NCBI GenBank assembly: GCA_907165065.1
Contig: OU015527.1
Span: forward strand, 22,643,686-22,707,685
From: Caprimulgus europaeus
Taxonomy: Eukaryota; Chordata; Aves; Caprimulgiformes; Caprimulgidae
DNA: 64,000 bases
Direction: 5' to 3'
Every line of letters starts with the position of its first letter. Position 1 is the first letter of the stretch. A program made the translations under genes and the position numbers. The notes under the pieces are model-generated. The model saw only the letters and a program-made list of their open reading frames with translations. It searched no databases and was not told the origin of the DNA. Of this stretch, positions 35,300 through 46,915 are shown in pieces.

Positions 35300-35570
35300 T
35301 TAACCTTGGCTAAGCGCACGGCGCGGGACCCAGCCGAGGGCTCCTGTCCCGTCCTGCCCGGTCTGGCCCTGCCCGGCCCGGCCCGGCTCGCGGCGCCGCC
35401 GCGGGTCTCCCACCGAGCCGTCCCGCCCTGCGCGGGCAGCCAGCAGGGGGCGCCCTCGGCCCCACGCGATGGCCAGGGAGCCGGCCCCGCCCCCGCTCTG
35501 CTCCTCCCCTCCCCCCCACACGGGCTGCTGCTCTCTGCCGCCCGGCTGCCCCGCGGCCTCTCTTACTGCG
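35300..35570. promoter_or_regulatory. Small CpG island
   Basis: About 270 bp of very GC- and CpG-rich sequence with GGGGCGG-type Sp1 boxes on the minus strand (CCCCGCCCCCG at about 35483) in AT-rich surroundings. It contains a CTCF-like core. Frames across it on both strands overlap and have no domain. It may be an alternative promoter or an insulator. No exon was recognised on either side. Confidence 0.6.
35440..35453 (+). promoter_or_regulatory. CTCF core motif
   Basis: CCAGCAGGGGGCGC fits the vertebrate CTCF core consensus (CCASYAGRKGGCRS) at every position. It lies in the middle of the small CpG island. Confidence 0.6.
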
Positions 35571-38483
35571 ACCCAATTCAACTCGGTCAGCAACAAAGCA
35601 AGGGGCATTATAGCTTGTCTTTAAACAGCATTTATTTATAAGGCATAAAGCTGTAAAACCCAACTGGATTGTTCCCCTGAAATGGAAAGGAAATTGCCAA
35701 CTTGTTACTGGGGCGGAGTGGGCGCTGGAAGCACCACCAGGTAAGAAAAGACCTTTGAATGGAGCAATTACAAGATCACAATACAGTTACTTTGAAGTGC
35801 CTGCAAGTTGATTATTAAAAATGTTCCTGTCAAAGTAATTAAACGGCTCAAATGTTTGATCTATAGATGCCTGGTATTTGAGAAGTTTTCCAGTTATCAG
35901 CCTCCTCTCAGATACACTCATGCCTATGCACCAGTGCATATATGCAAGTCCAGGCACCAGGCACTTGCTGAGCCTTCCTTTGCTGCCTCATACCTACTCC
36001 TACAGCTATCAGCACAAACAACCTGTATGCATACAATGGCAAGAATGATCTGTGATCAAGAATTTGCACAGAAAGTCCTGGACCTTGCTGCTACCTTCCT
36101 TTATCAACCTCCAACAGACCCTCTTGGGGACTCCTCACATTACCTCTCTCCACAATACCTCTCTCCAAGCATCCACGGTCTTCCCAGATATCATTTTAAC
36201 TTCATGCTCACAAGTCACAACTGACCAAAAGGGACATCACCTGGAAAGCTGGCTTAACATTACCAAGCTCAACTGTAAATGAGATTGTCTCACCTGGAGC
36301 AACTTTGACCAAAGTTGCCACAGTCCATCTATCTGGTATGGGCAAAATAGCGTTCTTCGGGGTACTTTTTTACCCTTTCTTTACCAGTCTACTATATGGA
36401 GAGGTATCATGAGAAGGGTAACTTAAACTACTGTTTATTTTTCAAGCATCAAAAGTATGTTCAGTATAATGAAGATTTTTATCTCTGTCCTAAAGATTAC
36501 ATCCACTTTGACTTTAAGTCTGTATCCTAGAGGAATTGACTAACATAAATTTCCCAGTGTGGAACTTCCCCTGGATGTAATTATAACAGCCTTGTCATTT
36601 CATTATTCTTAGAAAAAATAATGGGACAGAAAATCAAAGAGCCGCAAATCCTTCACTCACAAAATACGCGTGGCACAATTTGCCTTGAACATCTCCCAGC
36701 CCTGTTCCACTTGGCACTACAAGGAAACTAAAATGCATAGTAAAAATAGGAGTATGATGGTTTACACTAGATGGGTTTGTCAGATGTTAGGCAGAAGGCA
36801 AAGTGCCTTCAGCTACCAAATAAGGCAACTAAAATCCTAAACAGACTACAGTGAGCTTATTTTTTTTTTCTTTAAATCTGCATATGTAACCATACCCACC
36901 TGTTCAGCAGTTTGTAAAACTTCAGGAGCTGCCTGAACACAATGCACAGTGCGATACAAATTATAACTCTTACTTTCCCATCAGCCTTAAAAGGACAAGG
37001 CAACATGAACATATTAAAAAACCCCAAACTATACAATACTTCGTTTCAAAAGCAAACTTAGGTTAAAGATAATTTTTATGGATCAGACTGACGCAGCTTT
37101 TACTGTCAGAATGTACTTTTCCCAAAATGCGCTGCTTTAGTGCTGGGGACCTGGCTTTCCTAATCATACCAGCAAACCCGTACTAGCTAAACTCTTGTCA
37201 TACAACACACCTACGACTCCCTACAAAACAAAGTCTTGTTGATAGTCCTACTCCAGCTATTTCTCCACAACCTTGACTCTAAATCGCACTTAAGAGTACA
37301 TAAGGTTAATCTACACTTTTCCAAAACTGGAAGCTTCTGTTTTTTGCTAGCAAGCAAAACCAGAACTAGATACAGAGCTACCTACAGCTGTATAGTAAAG
37401 ATCAGGTGAACTGGCTTCTCTCAAAAACACCCTCTTGCAAAGTAATTCACAAATAGAGACCTGCTTTTAATCATCAGCCTGAACCACCGGGATCACTGCA
37501 CAATGTCTGCGGCAAGAGCTGAAGAGAATGAAAAGTAGTCAGAAATTTCACATGGCAGGAGATGCAGCTGTGCTATTTGTCTCAGTGGAATCAGCTGAGA
37601 GCACACACAGGCAAACTGAAGTTGCTGAAGTCACAGTTCTCTTCGTTGCAGCTATGACAAACTGTGCATGCACAGGCTGTTTCTGTTTGTGTGTTTATAG
37701 GGAAGCATTAAAACAGGTATAAAATGAATCCCCAAGATGTTCTCTTGACATGTTTTACTGTTAGTTAACAGCAAACATTCAAGTAAAATTTTAACAGTGT
37801 ACACATAATGGAAACAAATTAAATCACATTATTGAATTATTAACCCAACAATTATTATACAGGAACCACAAACATGAGCCAAATCCGCAAAACCTCTACT
37901 ACTTAGGCTCTCACAAATCAAAACTAAATAGTATTTTTAAATTAAAAAAGAAACAAAGAAACCAAACAGCAGTATTTCCTCAGGCTCTGTCCAGGAATGC
38001 CAAGTTCTATTGCCTGCAGTATGTTTTCAACACAAAGTAATATATTCTGCCATGGATGAAGTTATAGTGGCAGCAGCATTTTTAACTACAGTACTAGTAA
38101 TGGGAACAGCTTCTTACAGTTTTCATGAAACTATCAGTTTTATTTTAAGATTTTAGTAACAGAACATTGTTCCTCTTTTCCTTTCCTTAAGCAGTCTTAA
38201 AAAAAGACAGACACCAAAACCAATAAACAAACTCAAATAAACAAACTAACACAACAAGATTTTGGCAAGAGAGGTATCAGTGGAGGCAAAAGGCAGAAGG
38301 TAGCCTGCAGGAACGGATGAAAGATACTATATTCCACTTACTTCTTTGCACACCAACATCAGTGAAGGCAGTACACCAGTTTTTTCAGCAAAATTACTTT
38401 TGAACTCACACCATCTCCAATTGGAAAGTGAGATTTTAATCTACATTTAAATGAAAATTGGAGAGACAGCAGTAGAAAGTAAA
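35571..38483. other. Non-coding region
   Basis: A 138-codon plus frame at 35808-36224 is the longest here but has no recognisable domain and no flanking splice pattern I could defend. A T-run lies at 36860-36870. No repeat family was recognised. Confidence 0.4.
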
Positions 38484-40090
38484 GGAGTCAGAGTGACAGG
38501 AACAAGAGACACTTCAGGAGCAATGAATTACATGCTGAAGGGGCACCTATCTGAAATGTACATGCACAAACACATGCAGCCTGGGAACAGATAGGAGGAA
38601 CAAGAGCTATGCATTTAGTCACAACAGAATGTGTAAAATACTGCAGGAATGACTGAGTTGTGATGGACAGACAGATGCCCTTCAAGAAATGCAGACAGAG
38701 AAGGTGAAGGGGTGCCTTCATGAAGAGGAGCAGTTTGGATATATGGAGCTCTTTCAGGGGTCAATAACTGGGTGAGAGCTTGTGGATCTACATCGAAAAA
38801 GAGGCCTGTAAGTGTGGCATCACAGCAGAAATGGCTTTCTTACAGAACTCCCAAGTAGATGAAGCACCCTAAACCACTTGAGGATTGCTCTTCTTAGGTT
38901 AAAAGAAAGTCCTGGTTCTTAGGAAGGATTTTAATCTCCTTGATATCTGCTGGAAAAGCAAGAGAGCAAGTGAGACACACACTGGTAAGATTTCTAGAAA
39001 GAGTATCTCCTTGAAATAGGTACCGGATAGGTTAACCTGGGATGGCACACAGCTAAGCACATCTTCTATTCAGTAGCAGGGAAGTACTGATTAAGGATAC
39101 AAAAGTCACTGGCAGCCTCAGTGGTAGTGACCATGACACAGGGGAGTTTAAGATCCTGAGGGCAGAGAGGAATGAGGGTACAGACTCACAGACTTTAGGA
39201 AAGCAGCCTTGAGGAGTGGTAGGTGTGATCCCATTGAAAGCTGCAATGAAAGGTAAAGGATCACAAGAAAGCTGGAAGGTCTTACACAGGAACAGTCCAG
39301 CCAATACTCAGGAAATCGAGCAGACATATCAGTAGACCAGCCCAGACAAGGAAGGAACTCGTGATGAAACTCCAGTGCAAAAACACAGTATATAGGAGGT
39401 GAAAGCAAAGTTAGGCTACAAAGGAGGAATTCAGAAACATTGCCTGGGCATGCAGAAATGGTATCAGGAAAGGCAAACCTCAGCAGCAGCTGCCCTGCAA
39501 GCATCATAAGAATAACAAGAAGAGCTTCTACTGCTACATTAAAAGACTGAACAAGGAAAACATGGAACAGTTACTGAATGAGTAGGTGATTTAGTGACAA
39601 TAGAAACAGATAAGGCAGAGGTACTCCTTTGCCTTTGTCTGTCACCAGCAGGGTCTTCCAGTGCCTGTTCTTACAGACAAGATTTAAGGCGGAAAAGGAT
39701 GCCACCAGTTGACGATGACTTAGTCAGGAATTGCTAAATAGAACATAATCCATACAAGTCCCTGGGATCAGACCTGCTGCATCCAAGGGTACTGAGAGAG
39801 ATGGGCAATGCCATGGCAAGGGTGCTCCCTCTCACATTTGAAGTATCATGGAGATCAGGGAGGTCCCTGATGACTAGGAAAAAGCAAATGTTGTACTAAT
39901 AAACAATAAAAAAGTAATAATTTTTTTGAAAAGGCCCAAAAGACAACATGGGGAACATCAGCTTCACTTTGATCCTCAGTGAAATCATGGAGAAAGTGAG
40001 GGTTTTTTTAAGGATGTTTCTGAACATACAAATGAAGAGGTGACAGTGAACAGTCAACATTCGCTCCTGCAGTCCTCACTCTATTGCTAG
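38484..40090 (+). mobile_element. Old CR1 LINE, 5' block (5' UTR, endonuclease, start of RT)
   Basis: The sequence follows the CR1 order on plus: GTGACAGGAACAAGAGACAC near 38494, the CTGATATCTGCTGG endonuclease region near 38940, AACAAGAAGAGCTTCTACTG near 39514, then TCCCTGGGATCAGACCTGCT near 39760. Frameshifts and stops are numerous, so it cannot be functional. With the 41047-42060 block it represents one nearly full-length ancient copy. Confidence 0.82.
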
Positions 40091-41046
40091 TCACCAGGTA
40101 GAAAGTTAATATGGAACCTCATGCATATCTGTAACCTGTGCCTGAAAGAAATTAAGGAACTAACATATGGAGGGAGGGATGAGAAAGGAAGATGAACATG
40201 AGTCAAAAGCACACACCTCTAATTGGAAACGTCCACTTAAGAGTTGGCTATGGAAGTATAAATCCAGATCCTTACATCCACTTTGAACACTTTTTTTAAG
40301 CAAACCTGCAAAATGACAATGAAATAAATGAGACAAATATCCAGGAAAGTCTATTTTTAGAGATGCAAGTTTTATCACAAGCTTTAATGCAAGAAGAACA
40401 GAAAAACCTCCATCAGAAATTCAGACAAATCTCAAGTATTTAGAAAAGAAAATGCTCCTTTAATTGTCAAACAATGCAAGGGGAAACATCCTAATAGCTC
40501 ACTGTAATTTGCAAAAAATATTTTATGCAGCTCTTGTCTGCCTTCTCACCATTACTGCAAGCCAAACCATGTGGCATTGAAATCTGCCAACTACAAACAT
40601 TCAAACTGCCACACAGCGTCTAAATAGAAAGAAAGAGCTGTTCTTTTTGAACTGTGGAGTATCTGCAGATGCTCATGAAATTTACTGTTGAAGCTCCCTC
40701 TGGAAGCTGTAGGTAGATCTGAAGAACTCCGCCAGAACTGAGAGGCCTTCAGCATCCTCCCTAGTCTTAAAGCATGGCATGACAGTACTCCTCAGGTTCT
40801 GACAGACCACCCGTCAGAGAGGAAAGGCTTGCATTCTCCAAATGTCAGCTTCTCTCTCATTACACTTCCTGTCCAAAAACATTTACTAAAAGCTTCTGAG
40901 CAACCTGCCATTTTGCACATGTCCTCTCTCATTCTGTTTTTACGCTGCCCTTCCTTGTGTATCATCCTGGCTTAAAGTCACTCACTGAAAATCTGTGCTC
41001 AGATCACTGAGAATCTGTGGTGCTTCTAAAGTCTCTCCCCTCGCCA
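40091..41046. other. Segment separating two halves of one CR1
   Basis: No similarity to CR1 is seen here. About 200 bp of the expected RT sequence is replaced by about 950 bp of unrelated AT-rich DNA without recognisable terminal repeats. It was probably created by insertion and deletion after CR1 integration. Confidence 0.45.
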
Positions 41047-42060
41047 GGGTTGTGGTGAATGGCTCTATGCCCAGGTGGAAGCCGGTGACAAGCAGTGACC
41101 CCTAGGAGTCTTGGGACTGGTGCTCTTCAACATCTTTATCAATGACCTGGACAGTGGGATGGAGGGCACCCTCAGGAAGTTTGCTAGTGACACCAGTGGT
41201 ACAGTTGATACAATAGATGGAAGAAATACCATCCAGAGGGACCTGGACAGGCTTGAAAAGTGGGCCCATAAGAACCTAATGAGGTTCAACAAGGCCAAGT
41301 GCAAGGTTCTGCACTTGGGTCAGGGCAATCCCAGGTATGTGTACACACTGGAGAAGAACTCATTGCGAGCAGCCCTGCTCAGAAGGACTTGGGAGTCCTG
41401 TTGGATGAGAAGCTTGATGTGAGCCAGCAGTGTGTGACTGCAGCACAGAAGGCCAACTCTATCCTGGGCTGCATCAAAAGACAGGTGGCCAGCGGGGCAA
41501 GGGAGGTGACTGTCCCCTTCTACTCCACCTTGTAAGGCCCCATCTGGAGTACTGCGTCCAGTTCTGGAGCCCATAACGCAGGAAAGACGTAGATCTGTTG
41601 GAGTGGGTCCAGAGGAGAGCCACAAAGATGATTAGAGGGCTGAAGCACCTCTCTTACAAAGAAAGGGTGAGGGACCTGGGTTTGTTCAGCTTGGAGAAGA
41701 GAAGACTCCAGGGAGACCTCATTGCAGCCTTACAGTACTTGAAGGGAGCTCATAAACAGGAGGGAGAGCAATGTTTTACATGGGTAGATAGCAATAGGAC
41801 AAGGATAAATGGTTTTAAACTAAGAGAGGGGAGATTTAGGTTGGATATTAGCAGGAAATTTTTTACCCAGAGGATGATGAGGCACAGGAACACATTGCCC
41901 ACAGAAGCTGAGGATGCCCCATCCCTGTAGGTATTCAAGGCCAGATTGGATGGGGCCCTGGGCAGCCTGATCTAGTGGCTGGCAACCCTGTCCACAGCAG
42001 GGACGTGGGAACTAGATGATCTTTAAGGTCCCTTCAAACCTAAGCCATTCTATGATTACA
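41047..42060 (+). mobile_element. Old CR1 LINE, 3' block (RT to 3' end)
   Basis: It encodes [10 protein letters not shown], then a catalytic box mutated to FASD (family form FADD), then [20 protein letters not shown] and EWVQRRATKMIRGLKHL in successive frames. It ends with the 3' terminus CCATTCTATGATTACA at about 42060. The same orientation and complementary content mark it as the continuation of 38484-40090. Confidence 0.92.
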
Positions 42061-43424
42061 TGGCTGCCATCTTAGCACACACTGAGAACTGCTCTATGGA
42101 GTTTTTAGAGCTAAGGTAATCACAAGCATCTCAGGGTCAGGCTTTAACAATATATGTTCTCAGTGTGTTGGCCACAGAGAGGGCAACAAACCACACAACA
42201 GACACCAAGAGAAGCCAAGTTAGGAGCCACAAAACATAAGGCAGGTTAGATCCATCACAGGTTTTTCTCTCATGGGAGTATGAGCATACTGCATGAATCT
42301 AGCACATACACTTCAAGATGTAAGAGGATAGAGAGGCCTAAAGAACTGATGCTACAACCAACATCTGCTTGGATGAAAGCTGAGAGTTTGGAGATCAGGT
42401 CTATGTGATAACTTTTCACCAGCATGGCTACACAGATCAGTTTGAAGAAGATATAATCCTCACCTACGGTAATGCTGCCAAAAAGAACGGGTAGAATGTA
42501 TGCAGCAATACTAGCAAAACAGTTTTCCTAGTATCTTGACTTTTTTGCACAGACAAGCTTTGTCATTACTGCAGCATTCATCCAAGAAGTGCTTTGCTAC
42601 CTCAGCATACTGAAGTAGTTGCTTTTGCCATGGAGTCTGAGGGAGTTAGACATAGTGCCAGGTAACTATGGTTGATGCACAAACCAGCTGGACAAGGAGT
42701 AGCACAAGCAATAGGCCAGGAAAAGTAGTGCTGACTACAGTGTATCAGATTGGACACTAAAGACTGGATCCTGCTGTCTACTGCCCAAACAAGTAAGGAT
42801 AAGAAAGCATCCACATTATACTTTACCTGCAAAATAGACATTGTGCGGTGGATTCGACTTTGTTAATGTTTTGGGGGTTTTTTTGCTTTTTTTTTTTTTG
42901 AGAGGAAAGGCTTGCTGCCTGAGCAAAGCCAGCATGAAAGCTAGTCTGAGAAAAGCCAGTATGTGGTCTGACAGAGTTGTAGAGCAGAAGAGTAAACCCA
43001 AGGTCTGCACTTTAATCATTTCAATACCAGCTAGAGGTGGGTAGAGGAATCTATCCACCAACTCTCAGCAAACAGTAAAACTGCAGTTAAGTTTGAGGAC
43101 CATCTCTATATGAGTCAGAAAGCTTTGGATGCCTCCTCTTTGAGGCTTGGCTTTGAGAAAGGAAAAATGGAGAATGAAGGACAACCATCTCTTCTCAAAA
43201 ATACCTGTGAGCACATGGTCGCTTATTTTTCATTTGTGTGTTTGTTTGTTTGTTTGTTTTTTACTATTATTATTTCCCCCTCACTCTCCAAAGTTTGAAT
43301 GAAAAAAAACCCAACAAAACAAAAACATAACAAAACAACACATAATACCCTACTATGAGCAAAATTACACAAAGTTGGCATCTTAATCGGGTTGATTAAT
43401 TTTCTTAGTTTTTGGGTTGTCAAG
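42061..43424. other. Non-coding region with simple repeats
   Basis: A (TTTG)n tract of about five units lies at 43238-43258, followed by AAAAC-rich text at 43300-43345. T-runs lie at about 42870-42900. No gene was recognised. Confidence 0.5.
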
Positions 43425-43600
43425 CATTGGATTGCTGCCCAGGGAGGTGATGGAGTCACCTTCCCTGTTGGTATTTAAACAATGGGTAGATTAGGTGCTT
43501 AGGGACATGGTTTAGAGGTAGAATTGATAGTGTTAGGTTTATGGTTGGACTCAGTGATCTTAAAGGTCTTTTCCAACCACTATGATTCTGTGATTCAATA
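43425..43600 (+). mobile_element. CR1 LINE 3' terminus
   Basis: A short 3' fragment running from CTGCCCAGGGAGGTGATGG to the CR1 end (GATCTTAAAGGTCTTTTCC, then ATGATTCTGTGATTCAA). The text matches the subfamily at 23818-24988 better than that at 46 kb. Confidence 0.88.
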
Positions 43601-44337
43601 CCTTATCCTCTTTGAACAACTGCAAGTAATTCTTTCATCATTATAAAGGGAAGAAAGGAGGCCTGTGATAAAAGAGTTTCCCATCATGTTCCATACACAG
43701 CACCAAAAGAAAAACCTAGAAGCATAGTATATCCAGGCATAGGTGTATTAATCAAAGCAACAGAAACTGGACGTCAAAACACAAAACAAAACCTCTGGGT
43801 ACTCCAGCTGAAGTAGGCTAGGTAGTAGGAACCATTCTTACCATCCTGGCTTACTCAGAAAAGTTGAAGTACAACCAGCTAACATTCAAATCTCAAAATG
43901 ACACCACTCCCGCACGTCCAATATTTAAAACAAATAGAAAAGGAATGAAAGAATTATATACTGGTAAAAATAGAAAGGTCTTCCCCAGCAATGTACAGAG
44001 CTTCTTTTAAGCCATGAGTACTGCAGTGTACAAATTCTGTCTTCAGTGAGTAACCACGTCCAATAAATCACACACACAAAAAAAGGGAGGAAAATACTAA
44101 TTTAAGCATCTGCTACAGGCAGGACACGCTGTCCCTCAAGCAATATGTTTTCTAATTCTAATGTGAGATACACAACCATAAAAACAGAAACCGAGAGCTG
44201 CAGGACATTTTACTGAGCTTTATAAAGTAGAGAAAGCTAACAATTAACCCAACCTTAGCTAATGAAAGCCAGCGTAAAAGGAAGCTAAACTGCACTTCCA
44301 AAGGAAATTCATTATATGGTAAGGCACTTGTAAGGAA
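43601..44337. other. Non-coding spacer
   Basis: Between a CR1 end and the truncated ERV. No LTR was recognised here, so the ERV's 3' side is missing. Confidence 0.4.
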
Positions 44338-45988
44338 TCACTTACAAAAAATAGCTTCATTCAGGCCACAATAGTCCACTGTCAGTCTCCACTCCCCATT
44401 CGACTTCCGCACAGGCCATATGGGGCTGTTACAGGGAGAGCGAGTCCTGCTGATCACTCCTTGGTTCTCCAGCTGACGAATCAGTTCATGGGTGGGAATT
44501 ACGGAGTCTCGGTTGGTGCGATATTGCCACCAGTGCACTGGTGTGGTAGCGATGGGAACCGGCTGGTCTTTGGCACTTAGCAGTCCCACAACAGAAGGGT
44601 CCTCGAGAGATAAGGCAGAGCAGTCAGCTGTTTGATTTCCTCTGTTTCCCAGGCAGCTATGCCAAAAGCCCACTGGTACTCTCCTGGGTCCTTGAAATAC
44701 CCTCTCCTGAGGTAACCTATGCCAAGGATGCACGGAGCACCTGGGCCAGTCACAATGGGGTGCTTTTGCCATTTCCTCCCAGTCAGGCTCATTTCAGCCT
44801 CCAGTACGTTCAGCTGTTGAGACCTACCCTATCCCTCCAGAAATACGGATGGATTCTGTCCCTTTAAAGTCTGATGGCATCAGGGTGCATTGGGCACCAG
44901 TGTCCACTAAAGCTTTATACTCTTGCGGGTCAAATGTGCCAAGACAATAAATCCACATAGTCCAGTAAATTCAGTTACCTCTTTCCTCCACCTGGCTGGA
45001 GGCAGGGCCCCTCTAATTCAGGGTATCATATTTGTCATCAATAAATGGGTTAGTGTGATATCTGTGGGTCTCCTCGTGCTTGGTCACTTCTTGTGAATAG
45101 GAATCAAAAGTTCATCCTGTAGGACTGGGTGTAAATTTGACTCTTCTGTTCTGTCTGAGGAACGAGTTTCTGGAATCGGAGCAATTCTCCTAAAAGGATC
45201 TCTAGTTGTATTTTACTTTCCTTGCAACTCACATACTCATTTTTCTAGGATCAGGGTAGGGTTTCCATCCAATTTTCTCACGTCTTCTCCATCGTCACAC
45301 AAGTAAAACCACAATGTGTCTCTTGCTGTATTTTGTCTCTTTTGCACAGGAGAACGCTCACCTTTAGTGGCTGAGACACTGGTTTTTATAGGTAGAGAGC
45401 ACAACTGGCACACTTTTTCAGTCAGTTTCTCCACAGCCAAGACAAGGGAGGGTGACATACTTTCTTTCCATTGCTGGAGTCAAAGAGCCAATTAATCTGT
45501 TGTTGGTTCCTTTTTGTCTTTCCATTCCAGTACTGCCAAATAGCTGGCATATAAGGTGGGTGCGCTCCATATGAGCTTCTGCCACATGGGTACTGTGCAT
45601 CAGACTTCATCTGGATCTGCAGGTAACTGCACATTGTCTGGATCATCATAAATCAGTTTTCACACAGCCATTTCCCTCAAAAGCTGGATACCTCTATCCA
45701 TGGTAGTCCATTTGCCTACTCCTGGTTGCAACACAATATCATCCTTGATGGGATACCTTTTCCTCACGCCTGACAGGAGACACCTCCAGAGGCTGAGGGT
45801 TTGTTGTTTATTTCCAATTGCTTTATCAATTCTGCTTTTTCTGGCAAGGGAATCCAGCTGCTTGGCTTCCCTGCCCTCCAGTTCCAAGCTACCGGCTTCA
45901 TTATCCCAGCATCAGAGCAACCAAGTAGTAATTTGCTTGCCTACATGATGACGGGAATCTTTTTGTGTATCTCACAGCTCACTCGGAG
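44338..45988 (-). mobile_element. Degraded ERVL-like provirus fragment (gag, protease, RT start)
   Basis: On the minus strand the order is retroviral. Gag-like frames lie at about 45237-45887. An aspartic protease core with the active-site DTGA is encoded at about 44890-44907, and the N-terminal RT fingers (WPVRK, then WRLTVDY) in the frame 44338-44772. Stops and frameshifts interrupt each gene. RT stops short of its catalytic domain, and no LTR is attached at either side. The overall character suggests the class III (ERVL) group common in birds. The piece ends at the U1/CR1 chimera on the right. Confidence 0.8.
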
Positions 45989-46084
45989 CTACTTACCTGG
46001 CAAGGGAGACACCATGATCAGGCAGGTGGTTTTCCTAGGGCAAGGTTCATCTCCTGCACTCCAGGTCTGCTGACCCTTGTGATT
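45989..46084 (+). pseudogene. U1 snRNA 5' fragment (nt ~1 to ~98), retrocopied
   Basis: The segment reads ACTTACCTGGCA, then ACCATGATCA, GGTGGTTTTCC, AGGGC, TGCACTCC and TGCTGACC in the order and spacing of vertebrate U1 snRNA stem-loops I and II. It starts at or within two bases of U1 nucleotide 1 and stops at about nucleotide 98, inside stem-loop III. Differences are mostly C-to-T or G-to-A changes, as expected of a decayed copy. No U1 promoter elements (PSE or 3' box) are evident and the 3' half is absent, so it is not a functional snRNA gene. It continues without a gap into CR1. Confidence 0.92.
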
Positions 46085-46915
46085 AGGGACCTTGACAGGT
46101 TTGAAAGGTGGGCCTGTGCTAACCTCATGAAGTTCAACGAGGCCAAATACAAGGTCCTGCACCTGGGTCAGGGCAACCCCAAGCACAAATACAGGCTGGG
46201 CAATGAGTGGCTTGAGGCCAGCTCTGAGGAGAAGGACTTGGGAGTGGTGGTGGATGAGAAGCTGAACATGAGCTGGCAATGTGCACTTGCAGCCCAGAAG
46301 GCCAATAACCGTATCCTGGGCTGCATCAAGAGAAGCGTGGCCAGCAGGTCGAGGGAGGTGATTCTCCCCCTCTACTCCGCTCTCATAAGGCCCCACCTGG
46401 AGTACTGTGTCCAGTTCTGGAGCCCCCAACACAAGAGAGACATGGACCTGTTAGAATGACTCCAGAGGAGGCCACAAGGATGATCCAAGGGCTGGAGCAC
46501 CTCTGCTGTGAGGAGAGACTGAGAGAGTTGGGGCTGTTCAGCCTGGAGAAGAGAAGGCTCCGGGGAGATCTTATAGCTGCCTTCCTGTACCTGAAGGGAG
46601 GCAACAGGAAAGCTGGGGAGGGACTTTTTATAAGGGCAGTTAATGACAGAACAAGGGGAAATGGCTTTGAATTGGAAGAGGGGAGGTTTAGATGAGATAT
46701 TAGGAAGAAATTCTTCACTGTGAGGGTGGTCAGACACTGGAACAGGTTGCCCAAGGAAGTTGTGGATGCCCCCTCCCTGGAAGTGTTCAAGGCCAGGTTG
46801 GATGAGGCTTTGAGCAACCTGGTCTAGTGGAAGGTGTCCCTGCTCATGGCAGGGGGGTTGGAACTGGATGATCTTTAAGGTCCCTTCCAGCCCATTCTAT
46901 GGTTCTAAGATACTA
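46085..46915 (+). mobile_element. CR1 LINE 3' part of the chimera
   Basis: It begins AGGGACCTTGACAGG and encodes [20 protein letters not shown], then [19 protein letters not shown] and [18 protein letters not shown] in the plus frame to 46459. The 3' UTR follows, ending near GGTTCTAAGATACT at about 46915. It is close in sequence to the copies at 15.1 and 49.1 kb. Confidence 0.95.

Larger units (their letters stand above)
45989..46915 (+). mobile_element. Chimeric U1 snRNA-CR1 retrocopy
   Basis: A U1 5' fragment (45989-46084) is joined directly, in the same orientation, to a 5'-truncated CR1 3' end. A frame running through both parts (45965-46459) is accidental. The structure, with the 5' end of a small nuclear RNA complete and the LINE 3' end complete, matches chimeric retrocopies described for human U6 and L1. 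There, reverse transcriptase starts on LINE RNA and switches template to a nuclear RNA. Confidence 0.85.

Noticed and set aside
35808-36224. 138-codon plus frame
   Set aside because: No recognisable family, no convincing splice sites and AT-rich surroundings. It could be an unrecognised repeat, but nothing supports a gene.
45965-46459. 164-codon frame that looks like a fusion protein
   Set aside because: Its first third is U1 snRNA-derived non-coding sequence read by chance into CR1 ORF2.
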